This document shows, in pieces, positions 56,105-64,000 of a stretch of DNA of 64,000 nucleotides. A program made the translations under genes and the position numbers. Origin of the DNA: Phaseolus vulgaris. Taxonomy: Eukaryota; Streptophyta; Magnoliopsida; Fabales; Fabaceae. Where the stretch lies: assembly GCF_000499845.2 (NCBI RefSeq), contig NC_023756.2:30529895-30593894 (forward strand), in the 5' to 3' direction. The notes beneath the pieces were generated by a model. That model did not search any database, was not told the origin of the DNA, and worked only from the letters and a program-made list of their open reading frames with translations. Numbering within the stretch: position 1 is the stretch's first letter; every line of letters starts with the position of its first letter.

Positions 56105-56470
56105 ATTAAAATTACGTTAGTTAAAAACGCTACTATTTACGTATATTATGGCGCCAAAATCTTATTCAATGAATGTAAATTGTGACAGTTATAACTGACA
56201 CTATTTACGTATATTATGGTGTCAATCTTCTTCAATGAATGTAAATTGCGACAGTTATAACTGACATTACTTACATATAAAAACCGTCACTACTTACACT
56301 ATGTTGAAAGTGGCGGGTGTTGCGGCGGGTAGCGTAAAACCGCCACATTAAACTTTGTGGCGGCCAGTTCTATGGCGGTTTGGGAAACCGCCACAAGCGT
56401 ATATTGTGGCGGTTATAACCGCCACAATATACGAAAATAACCGCCACAATTTACACTTTTTTTTGTAGTG
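56105..56470. repeat. CACTA-3 right subterminal repeats
   Basis: A roughly 60-bp repeat (TTTACGTATATTATGG...AATGAATGTAAATTG) occurs two to three times. It is followed by five inverted or direct copies of GTGGCGGTT/AACCGCCAC up to the terminus. These are candidate TNPA binding sites shared with CACTA-4. Confidence 0.82.
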
Positions 56471-56473
56471 CTT

Positions 56474-56829
56474 GTGTAGCTCTTTCCACTGCTGAAGCAG
56501 AATACATTGCAGCAGGAAGTTGCTGTGCTCAAACTATATGGCTAAGACAACAATTGAATGATTTTGGTATCTTACTTAACCATATACCTCTGCTGTGTGA
56601 TAATACAAGTGCAATCAACTTAACCAAAAATCCTGTCATGCATTCAAGAACCAAACACATTGAAATTAGGCATCATTTTCTAAGGGAACACATATCTAAT
56701 GGAACATGTGATATTAAGTTCATTGGTACTGATTTACAACTTGCTGATTTGTTCACAAAACCATTAGCCAAAGATAGGTTTAATTTTCTGCTTAATGAAT
56801 TGGGTATTATAAATGTCAATTGTACCTAG
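56474..56829 (+). CDS. Copia pol: RNase H C-terminal part
   Basis: Continues the pol frame after CACTA-3: VALSTAEAEYIAA (catalytic Glu), LLCDNTSAINLTKN (catalytic Asp), RTKHIEIRHHFLRE and ADLFTKPL, ending in TAG at 56,827-56,829. Length and motifs match the C-terminus of Copia RNase H. Without CACTA-3 it would complete an uninterrupted pol. Confidence 0.93.
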
Positions 56830-57237
56830 CAGTGAAAAATTAAATCTGTTTATTCGCAATTAAATGTGTTTATTTTCTGCACTGATACGCATTGATGACT
56901 AGGAAAGAGAAATTCTGATCTTTGACTGCTTGACTGATTTAGTGGGCATTAACCTCTGTACCTTTGACGGTTTTGGTCATGGTTATGTAACCGATTTGAT
57001 GGTTTGGGTGCTCAATAAGAATTTGAGTGTATGCATCGTGACCCTAAAGATTTGGTGCATATTTTCAAAGATTCTCTGCACAAAATTCAGAAGCATAATA
57101 TCTTCATGCATATCTACTCATAACTGCCATATCAATCCATTTATTCTGCTATAAATCTGTGTGAATACTTGCTACCCACATTGGCCATTCTCTTTCTATT
57201 CTCACCATTTGAAATCAAGAAAAGAATTCAGGTTAAC
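56830..57237. other. Copia spacer between pol and env-like ORF
   Basis: About 400 bp without a long ORF. An acceptor-like TTCAGGTTAAC precedes the next ATG, so the following ORF might be expressed from a spliced RNA; this is inference. Confidence 0.5.
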
Positions 57238-58386
57238 ATGGCTTCGTCTTCAAGACAAAAACAGAAAGGCAAGGGAAAGCAAACCACTTCTCAAGGTGTG
57301 TTAGAAGGATGGTTCGCTGGAAATGAAGAAGGCATCAATGCCTACATTCATGAAACAAGCAGGAAGCAGATCAACATACCCAAGGTGCTGGATTTCAACT
57401 GGCTGAAATCTGAAAAATTGGTAGAAACAAGGGCTGTATTGAAGCACCAGAAACTGAAAAAGATGCTGGAATTAACGGGTAATGTCTATCCTGACTTGGT
57501 TAAGGTGTTTTATACTAACCTCACATTGGATGGGAAGAATGTTGTCTCTTATGTGAAAGGGACAAAGATGAAGATCACAAGTGAGGTGTGGAATTCTGTG
57601 GCTGGAATAAAATATGCTGGACTGAAAGTAGGGAAAGGAAATACCAGTGGAATTTCAGAATTCAACAAGCTGCAATATTACAAAAGTTGCATGAGGAATC
57701 GTACAGAGAGCATAAACAGATTCCATGCAGGGCATTTGAACCTCACTCCACGTCTAGTTGCATACATCATAGCTTGGCAACTGATTCCAAGAGGGACAAA
57801 CCATGCTGTCTTACATGAAGAGGATCTCATTCTCCTATATTGCATCATGAACCAGATTAAGGTAAACTGGGTGTTCATTGTCAATGAACACATGCTCAAG
57901 TCAAAAAGGTTGGCTGATTACAGATTTCCCTATGCTATTCTTGTTTCCAAATTAATTGATTACTTTGGTGTTGATGTTACAAATGAGAGAAATGACCCTA
58001 TCAAAGCTGTAAGTGAGATTGATACTTCAACTCTCACCAAAATGGGTTTTCACAAAATTGAAAACAAGTGGGTGGTTCTCAAGGAGAAGGACTCTCAAGC
58101 AGAACATGAGGATGTGGATGAAGCTGTTGCTATGGATGATGACTCACCTGCTACCCAATCTGAACATGAGGAAGTTGCTGCAAATGCCATAGTTGCCTAT
58201 CAAAGTCCAGAATACCGTGGAGAACCAATGTCTATGTTTGAGAGGCAAGTGCTGTACCGTCTTGATGTCATGTCTGCAGAACAAAGGACACACTTTGAGA
58301 CTACTCATGCAAGGTTCCAACACCTTGATGATCAGATTGAAGGGGTTCAGGCACAGCTTCCAGAGCTTTACTACAAGAATCAGTAG
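57238..58386 (+). CDS. SIRE-type third ORF ('env-like'), 382 aa
   Basis: Starts at ATG 57,238 (MASSSRQKQKGKGK). The frame is open upstream and includes a hydrophobic stretch, but only from a non-AUG codon, so a signal peptide is not supported. Residues about 75-230 fit the 'putative plant transposon protein' family (FYTNLTLDGKNVVSYVKG, LTPRLVAYIIAWQLIPRG, EEDLILLYCIMNQ). A charged, acidic linker and a coiled-coil-like C-terminus follow. In SIRE1-like elements this position holds an ORF called env-like; membrane fusion has not been shown and nothing here demonstrates it. Its role is unknown. Confidence 0.82.
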   Translation: MASSSRQKQKGKGKQTTSQGVLEGWFAGNEEGINAYIHETSRKQINIPKVLDFNWLKSEKLVETRAVLKHQKLKKMLELTGNVYPDLVKVFYTNLTLDGKNVVSYVKGTKMKITSEVWNSVAGIKYAGLKVGKGNTSGISEFNKLQYYKSCMRNRTESINRFHAGHLNLTPRLVAYIIAWQLIPRGTNHAVLHEEDLILLYCIMNQIKVNWVFIVNEHMLKSKRLADYRFPYAILVSKLIDYFGVDVTNERNDPIKAVSEIDTSTLTKMGFHKIENKWVVLKEKDSQAEHEDVDEAVAMDDDSPATQSEHEEVAANAIVAYQSPEYRGEPMSMFERQVLYRLDVMSAEQRTHFETTHARFQHLDDQIEGVQAQLPELYYKNQ

Positions 58387-58713
58387 TTTTCTATTTTTAA
58401 TGCTTTCTTTATCAGTTTTCAAGTTTCTGTAATGTTGAACAATTTGGTTTTCTGTTTCTGAACTATTATGATTGTGGTTTATGCTTTATATCCCTTTATT
58501 CCCTATGCTTATATGCTGTTTGATGAATCCAAAGGGGGAGAAAAATAGCTCACCATGCTAGGTGATGCTAGCTGAAACAGGGAGTTGATTCTGCACCTTT
58601 AAACAAATTCTGCATGTTATGCAATATTGCTGTTTTCTGGTTTAAAGTCTGGTGCAGTGCAGGTACTTAAAGCAACAATGCTATGAGGTTAGCTATGGGG
58701 ATTTGTCTCCATC
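58387..58713. other. Copia 3' untranslated region
   Basis: Non-coding, between the env-like ORF and the polypurine tract. Confidence 0.7.
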
Positions 58714-58727
58714 AAACAGGGGGAGAT
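58714..58727 (+). other. Copia polypurine tract
   Basis: AAACAGGGGGAGAT immediately precedes the 3' LTR; the usual primer site for plus-strand DNA synthesis. Confidence 0.85.
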
Positions 58728-60539
58728 TGTTGAAGATGGTTGCTGCCCCTTCAAGATTGTGTTTGATGAAGACTTGTATGTAGTGTTTGATGAAGACATT
58801 TATGTACTTTCCATGTATTTGTGCTTTGCTTTAAGTATGTCTTAGTTAGTGCTTAGAGGTTGTCTAAGAGTAGCTTTTTGCTGAGTAACTCACCTCATAA
58901 CCACTGGCCATGTGTTAAGAACAAGCATAAGCTTTCTTAAACTGTTTTTCACATGTTTTACACAAAAACACGTTTTACTGCATAAAAATAAATCTGTTCT
59001 TTTCTAAATAAACAGATTCATTTTCTTCACTGATGCCTTGGCTAAAGTCTTGTAAAAATTAGATTTTGTGCATCAGGTATTTTGACTAAGTCTTCTTCTT
59101 TTCAAAACGACTGAGTTTTAAATAGTTAAACTTTCTCTGTTTTCGTTTTGAAAAATAAATCTGTTCATCTGTAAATGAATAGATTCTTTTTCTCTCTGGT
59201 GCCATGACAAGCTTAAACGTTTTCAGTTTTATCTCTGCACCAGAATGGTTGACTAAGTCTCCTCACTTAACAGATTCTCTAACTGCTTTTTGAAAATAAA
59301 TCTGTTCATTTTATTTTCAATCTGTTCATTTTATAACAGCTTTAACTGTTTTTCAAAAATCTGTTATAAGCTGGCTTTCTATAAAATGCAAACTTGTTTT
59401 CTGAGTTAAAGAATGATTCAAACAGTTTATACATTTGCAAAAAAACAAGTTTTGACAGCAGAGAGTTTAGTGTTTTCAAGGATTAGCATTTGTTCTTCAA
59501 AGATTTCGAAAATCACAAAGTGCTTGTTCTTGGTTTGGTTCCAAAAGCTTGGTGTGAGGTGCAACTACTGTTCTAGCAATCTTGCCTACTGGTTTAAGGC
59601 TGATCTTTGTTACCTCAATCAGGTGTAGTCGTTTCACTTCTTATTACTTGTAATAGTTTGGTTGAATCCTCTTCTTGATAGGTGTTCTTGGAGAGTGGAT
59701 GTGTGTGTGTGAGTGCTGAAATAGGTTTTTTCAGCAAGAGTACCTAAGTTCTTGTAGGTTTCAAGAACAGTGGGAAGTGTACTTGATTGTACTGTGTTTT
59801 AGTGATTTCCACCTGTTGTTGGTGAAGACTGGATGTAGCTCAGGTTGAGTGAACCAGTATAACTGCTTGTGTTCATTCTCTCTCACTCTCTGCAATTTCG
59901 TTTCTGCATAATTGATAAAACAGCAAAGAAATAAATCTGTTCAATTGAAAATAAATCGGTTCTTTCTGGGCACTGTGCATACTGTTCTTGATTTCTGAAA
60001 AAGCTGTTTTAATCTGATAAGAACATATAAAATCTGCTAAAAGCCACTGGAACAGATTGACTGTGATAGGCTGCTCAAGAAACTGTAAATGCTATTAATT
60101 GAACCTTAAACAAATTGCTTAAAGTTGAAGCTTGCTGTGCTGTGATTCATTGTTCTTAATTTCTGGAAAATTTCTTGACATCAAGAAGAACACTCATAGT
60201 CTGTTAAAAGTCACAGGAACAGCTTGTTTGCAAAGGTCACTCAATTAACTAGCATGCTATCAATTGAACCTTAATCACTTGCTTGAAATTGAAGCTTGCT
60301 GTATTTGTATTTCACTGTTTTTCAATTCTGATATTTGTGTGTGTGCTGCTGGAAATTCTCACTGCATAATCTTGTGAATTAAAAGTTTTTCAAACAAAAA
60401 CAGTGCTGAAATAAATCTGTTCATTTTAACATAAATCGATTTATTTTCTGTAAAACTGGGTTAAACACTGTTTCTGCGAAGAAGTTTTAAAAGGTCAATT
60501 CACCCCCCCTCTTGAACTTTGGCACTATTAAACCCAACA
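58728..60539 (+). repeat. Copia 3' LTR, 1,812 bp
   Basis: Same length as the 5' LTR, with TATAAAA at the same offset (59,380). Seven differences were seen by eye: GTTGCTGC for GTTGTTGC at the start, A for C near 59,443, TTTAG for TTAAG near 59,467, CAACT for CAGCT near 59,563, T for C near 59,730, T for C near 60,386, and AAACCC for AATCCC at the end. Confidence 0.96.
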
Positions 60540-60544
60540 GATAA

Positions 60545-61056
60545 CAGTATGACAACAAGAATCAGCTCCTCAAGAGTCCCGGGTTTCTTGAACCCTATCG
60601 AAGGAGGGAAACCTAGAAAAAGAAAGAGGAACGGAGGACGATTGAAATGCAAAAAGTTAAATAGCCCAGACAGTTATCAAGCATCAGAATTAGTAAATAA
60701 GTGCGATCAACAATCAAAGTTCGCACCTTTGGATCAGATAGGATGAAGGTGCTAGAGTTTGTAGGGAAAATGCGAGAGTGCTCGAGGAAGGAGACGAAGC
60801 AATCAAGAGTGTTTCAGAGAATGATGGAACAGTGATTGGACGCGCGCGTTTTCAAACGTTTAAAGGAAACAAAGAAGCGTAAGGGACGTTAAGCCCTAAC
60901 CATTAATCAAAACACGTGTGCGCAGATAAGACAGGCTTAGAAAGACATCACTTTGGTACAGTATTCACGTCCTGTCACACAGAGCCACGTAGGTCACCAA
61001 GGGCAAGGACTTAGTCTCTTCGCTGAACGAGTTACAGCTCGAGACTGGGGGGCTTG
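60545..61056 (+). other. Tat-2 3' region and polypurine tract
   Basis: Continues Tat-2 beyond the Copia. It ends in GAGACTGGGGGGCTTG, a purine-rich tract directly before the 3' LTR. On the minus strand, CTGATCCAAAG/GTGCGA near 60,732 looks like a splice donor that could pair with the acceptor at 45,299, placing the Copia in an intron of the antisense ORF. This is speculative. Confidence 0.6.
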
Positions 61057-61900
61057 TGTACCGACCAGTCCTCGGGCGTCATTGACCACAGCTACTATTG
61101 GTGCCACGTAAGCACGTTCCCACAAGCGGCGTGAGCCTGTATCTCACAAAGCACGTGCGCCAAGGAACCAAAGAGTGGTTAGACATCGGTCACCAGGATG
61201 TACCGACGTGCCACTAGACAGTGTGGAGAGGTCGGACATCTGGAACCCGAACAGTAGAGCTGGGCCACGAGAGGTGGATCCCAGACCACACACCAGTTAT
61301 CAGTAAGGGAGAAGCCTAGGTCACAAGGGTACATGCGTGGAGAGTGGATGATGCGTTCAAGCGTAACACAAGTGTAGAGCCACTGGAAAGATATGACATG
61401 TGAGGGTCGCGTTCCAGGGATGAGCTGCACGCATGGAACATGAACAACTAGAGCACTCCCAGAGGCGGGTGACCCCAGAGATCAGGTGCACGAGGAGGCA
61501 CCCCGGTGGTCACCTCGCCAGAGGTTGCACTCCAGTTAGGGAACCCACGCGCTAGGTTATCCTAAAAGTAGGGTAACAATAGTGTTGGGCCCGCCCATCA
61601 GAAAAGCCCATTTCGGGTAAAGAGGAAACCCTAGTTTCAGTCTATAAATAGTAAGGTAACAAACTTGGCAATGTACGTTATTCTTTTGCGCCACTTAACA
61701 CACACAACGACAGTTATACAGTTTGGTGTTTTCTAGCCCGAATACTGACTTGAGCGTCGGAGTGCAAACGACCTCTAGGGCGCCCTTTGTCTTTGTGTTT
61801 TCAGGCATTCATCATAGGAAAGGCACGAGAAAACGCAGAGATTTTGGACGTGAGAGTGACGTAGGTGCACGAAGGCGTTTCAGGTCAACCGGCCGGAACA
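61057..61900 (+). repeat. Tat-2 3' LTR, 844 bp
   Basis: TGTACCGACCAGTCC to CCGGCCGGAACA. It contains the roughly 176 bp missing from the 5' LTR (about 61,450-61,625) and a CTATAAATAGTAAGG box near 61,642. Confidence 0.93.
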
Positions 61901-61905
61901 ATCTT

Positions 61906-62779
61906 CATTGTCTTCAAGTTGGAAATAATACAAAATATTTTGTGCCAAATTTTACAAACATCTTATAAATTTTGGTAGAAGTTAATTAAGTCTAATTGGA
62001 ACAATTTCTTTTTAGCAAATATCAAAATTTAACTAAATAAATCAAAGTGTTTTAGTTAATAAAAAAATCAAAACTATCACACTTTCACGTAACACTACAT
62101 AACCAGAAAACATTTTTCATACAAAACAAGACAATTTTAGGTATAACCAGAAAACATTTTTCAAGCCTAATTTTCAATCATATAATGAGGATAATTGGTT
62201 GATTCGGATGAATATGACCTATTGCACTATAATTTTTCATCCCAACACAACCTAAAAAAGTTAAATCAAAATTAATTTTAAATTGATTGATAATATTTTT
62301 GTTTAGTGATTATTCATTAAAATATGTAAGGTGATGAAAAAAAGAAAGGAAAATTATTTCCTAGTAAATCAGAACTTCGCTACCATTCAGAGCATGTAGA
62401 TCAACTAAGACGGATTTTTTTTATACTTTATTCAATGTACTGATATGAATTTTATACATTATATTGATTAGATTCTAAATTATATTTTAAAATATTTATT
62501 ATATGTGAAATAAAATTTAAAATTATTTAATAAATTTTTTTACCTAAGTTTATATTCATGACGAGGTTAAAAATATATTTTTTAATTAAATTTTTGTCAT
62601 TTAATTTTTTTTAACTAGGTAATGCGGCTGTTAATTAAGTACTCCAACTCCAAATGTGGTAATTGATCATCCCCACAATAAAAATCTTTCTTATATTAAT
62701 CTCCATTTTGTGTTTCACAGTTGTACTTGTTCTCTCTTTTACGTTCTTTGTTTTAGTTTTTGTTCTCGACCTTCATTCT
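61906..62779. other. AT-rich stretch, nothing recognised
   Basis: Contains a CATAACCAGAAAACATTTTTCA-type short direct repeat (62,097-62,163, two copies). No gene. Confidence 0.6.
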
Positions 62780-63271
62780 TGTCCGGTATGGAACGGACAA
62801 TCGACCCAATTATCTTTTTACCATCAGGCCAACCGGTCCCAAAACACGATGACTCGACTATCGCAACTGAGTCAATACGTGCATCCGGTACGTGCATCCG
62901 GTGATGTGTCGACAGGTATTATGTTAGGGAAACTAAGATGCGATTAGGAGCTAATTAGAAGGCCTAAGCGCGATTCAACTCTTTAATCCAACCCAATAAC
63001 AGAGGTTTATTATGCTAATATAAATAGCACAGATTCCAAGAATCAGGTACGCCATTATCTACAGTACACAGCCGAGTGTCGATACCTTTGCTGACTTGAT
63101 CGTTGGAGTGCCTTCTGCAGTTACCATCTGAGCTTGTATTACCGAACGACTGAGAGGCAGAGAGAGGAGGAAGGAAGGAGTTTGGAGGAAAGGAGGTTGA
63201 AAGCTGAAGTGACCGAGTAACAAGAGTAGCAGGAAATCGTTCTCTGGGCCCCAACACCCTGTTCAAGAACA
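62780..63271 (+). repeat. 5' LTR of another Tat-like Gypsy element
   Basis: The end GTTCAAGAACA is followed at once by an ATTGGCGCCCACTGTCGGGC primer region, so the 3' boundary is good. The start TGTCCGGTATGG at 62,780 is a guess from the TG...CA rule. A TAATATAAATAGCAC box lies near 63,017. Confidence 0.6.
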
Positions 63272-63323
63272 ATTGGCGCCCACTGTCGGGCAGAGAGAAT
63301 TCGTGTGACGAAGCATCGGTAGA

Positions 63324-63589
63324 TGGTATCAACCCGAAGTATGGCAAGTGAGAAGATGTCTGAGGCAGACTAGACGACAATGTTGATGGCTCTGCAGAAA
63401 GAGTTGGCTGAAATGAAGGGGAAGCATGAGGAAACCACCAGGAAGAACGAGGAAGAGATCAAGAGCCTCAGGAAGGAGAATCAAGAGATGAAGAGGATGG
63501 TGGAGGGAGGACCATCTGGCGGACTAACCAATGTGGTGGGAAGGTCCTTCTTCACCGCTGTCGGCCCAAAAGCTGTTGAAGAGCCGTAA
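63324..63589 (+). pseudogene. gag N-terminus of that element
   Basis: ATG 63,324 (MVSTRSMASEKMSEAD) runs into an in-frame TAG at 63,372. The frame continues from 63,380 with MALQKELAEMKGKHEETTRK and a Glu/Lys-rich coiled-coil-like segment, then VEGGPSGGLTNV, to a stop at 63,587. This resembles the acidic N-terminal leader of Tat gag. The capsid domain is missing because the sequence changes character after about 63,600. Confidence 0.6.
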
Positions 63590-63614
63590 GACAAGATTCA
63601 CACTTTGGAGATGG

Positions 63615-64000
63615 ATGACTAGTGATGAAAAAACGCTCTTTTTCTAGTACTGATCTTTGTAATTTCTTCTTTGGATGGATGATGAAGGAGTTTTGAGGAG
63701 CGGAAGCATTAAAGAAACTCAAAACGAGTTTCCATGGATTGAAGTGGAGTTAGGAATTTGTGAGAGTGAGAGGTGAGGCCAACTCGATAGGAAAGAGTCT
63801 AGGTTAAGTCTTGAAGGAGACTAACCTAGGGAGAACTTAAGAACAAGTAGAATGACCAAAATTAGGCAGCATTTCATTACTAATTCCAAGTTAAAATAAT
63901 ACATGTACAAGAGACTCCTATTTATAGGAGAAAGTCTCTCAAACCCTCTCAAATGAGAGTGTGACAAGTGTCACCACCTTATTGGTGCAAATCCTCTCCA
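63615..64000 (-). repeat. Partial LTR-like sequence at window edge
   Basis: On the minus strand it reads like a promoter-leader: a TATA box CTCCTATAAATAGGAG near 63,925-63,940, then CT-rich leader sequence. This suggests the U3-R-U5 part of an LTR in minus orientation, cut by the window end. The family is not identified. Confidence 0.35.

Larger units (their letters stand above)
51622..56470 (+). mobile_element. CACTA-3, 4.85 kb CACTA carrying PDS5-like exons
   Basis: The left end CACTACAAAAAACAGTG and the right end, inverted, CACTACAAAAAAAAGTG are flanked by the 3-bp duplication CTT (51,619-51,621; 56,471-56,473). Subterminal GTGGCGGTTATAACCGCCAC-type hairpins are dense at the right end. 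It retains 3' exons of a tnpA-like gene on the plus strand but no TNP2 transposase, so it is non-autonomous. It contains a captured fragment of a PDS5-type gene. Because it sits in a Copia with nearly identical LTRs, its insertion must be recent. Confidence 0.95.
45324..60539 (+). mobile_element. SIRE-type Copia retrotransposon, 15.2 kb including CACTA-3
   Basis: Two LTRs of equal length (1,812 bp), the target duplication GATAA on both sides (45,319-45,323; 60,540-60,544), a primer site, gag, pol in Copia order (protease, integrase, RT, RNase H), an env-like ORF and a polypurine tract. CACTA-3 accounts for 4,849 bp plus its 3-bp duplication, leaving about 10.4 kb, which fits SIRE-type elements. 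Apart from CACTA-3 and the gag/pol frame change, the reading frames are open, so this is a young insertion. Confidence 0.97.
42454..61900 (+). mobile_element. Tat-2, Tat-type Gypsy element containing nested Copia and CACTA-3
   Basis: The 5' LTR is 42,454-43,121, the 3' LTR 61,057-61,900, and the 5-bp duplication ATCTT flanks both ends (42,449-42,453; 61,901-61,905). The internal region keeps the primer site, the start of gag, an inverted LTR scrap, 149-bp repeats, an antisense ORF and the polypurine tract. Almost all of pol is missing. The Copia at 45,324-60,539 accounts for 15.2 kb of the length, so Tat-2 itself is about 4.2 kb. Confidence 0.92.

Noticed and set aside
57169..57237. Signal-peptide-like hydrophobic N-terminus on the env-like ORF
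   Set aside because: The stretch precedes the first ATG and would need a TTG start; an ATG with a usual MASSS beginning follows at 57,238.

Overview
This window is nuclear DNA from a flowering plant. It is AT-rich, its recognisable genes have introns, and it holds almost nothing but transposable elements and their relics. The combination of SIRE-type Copia, Tat-type Gypsy, CACTA, Mutator-like and LINE elements next to a receptor-like-protein (RLP) gene suggests a legume, perhaps Phaseolus/Vigna-like. That placement is an impression and was not tested. I found no CRISPR array, operon, rRNA or tRNA gene.

Layout. 1-502 is the 3' end of an LRR receptor-like protein gene, the only host gene that looks functional. 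503-3,624 is AT-rich flank with local repeats. 3,625-17,045 holds two overlapping partial copies of a degenerate minus-strand Gypsy element ('Gypsy A'). The first copy is split by a 7,671 bp CACTA transposon (CACTA-1, 6,050-13,720) that carries a TNP2-type transposase and a second gene with a Ulp1-like protease domain. 17,046-21,605 is a deleted minus-strand Tat-type Gypsy element (Tat-1). 21,606-25,040 holds LTR fragments and a LINE relic. 25,045-25,557 is an internally deleted paralogue of the RLP gene. The matching 3' flank of that paralogue resumes only at 41,479, so about 16 kb of mobile DNA lies between. That block contains a second LINE relic split by a Mutator-like element (26,029-27,132) and a small CACTA (CACTA-4), several LTRs, a kelch-gene fragment, and a 4.3 kb non-autonomous CACTA (CACTA-2, 36,126-40,413) that itself contains two solo LTRs.

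42,454-61,900 is a three-level nest. A Tat-type Gypsy element (Tat-2, target duplication ATCTT) contains a 15.2 kb SIRE-type Copia (45,324-60,539, duplication GATAA, two 1,812 bp LTRs with about seven differences). The Copia contains a 4.85 kb CACTA (CACTA-3, 51,622-56,470, duplication CTT) inserted in its RNase H region. CACTA-3 carries exons of a host PDS5-type cohesin-regulator gene, and CACTA-4 carries what looks like a GAR1 snoRNP-protein fragment. The window ends in the start of another Tat-like element (62,780-63,600) and part of an unassigned LTR-like sequence.

How the parts relate. The four CACTA elements form two families. CACTA-1 and -2 have CACTAGTACA ends and ACGACGGTT subterminal repeats. 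CACTA-3 and -4 have CACTACAAAAAA ends and GTGGCGGTTATAACCGCCAC-type repeats. Members without transposase presumably depend on proteins from relatives elsewhere. The target duplications, and paralogous uninterrupted copies within the window, let the order of insertions be read directly. The best candidate for something new is recent movement of gene-fragment-carrying CACTA elements. No novel defence or metabolic system is visible.
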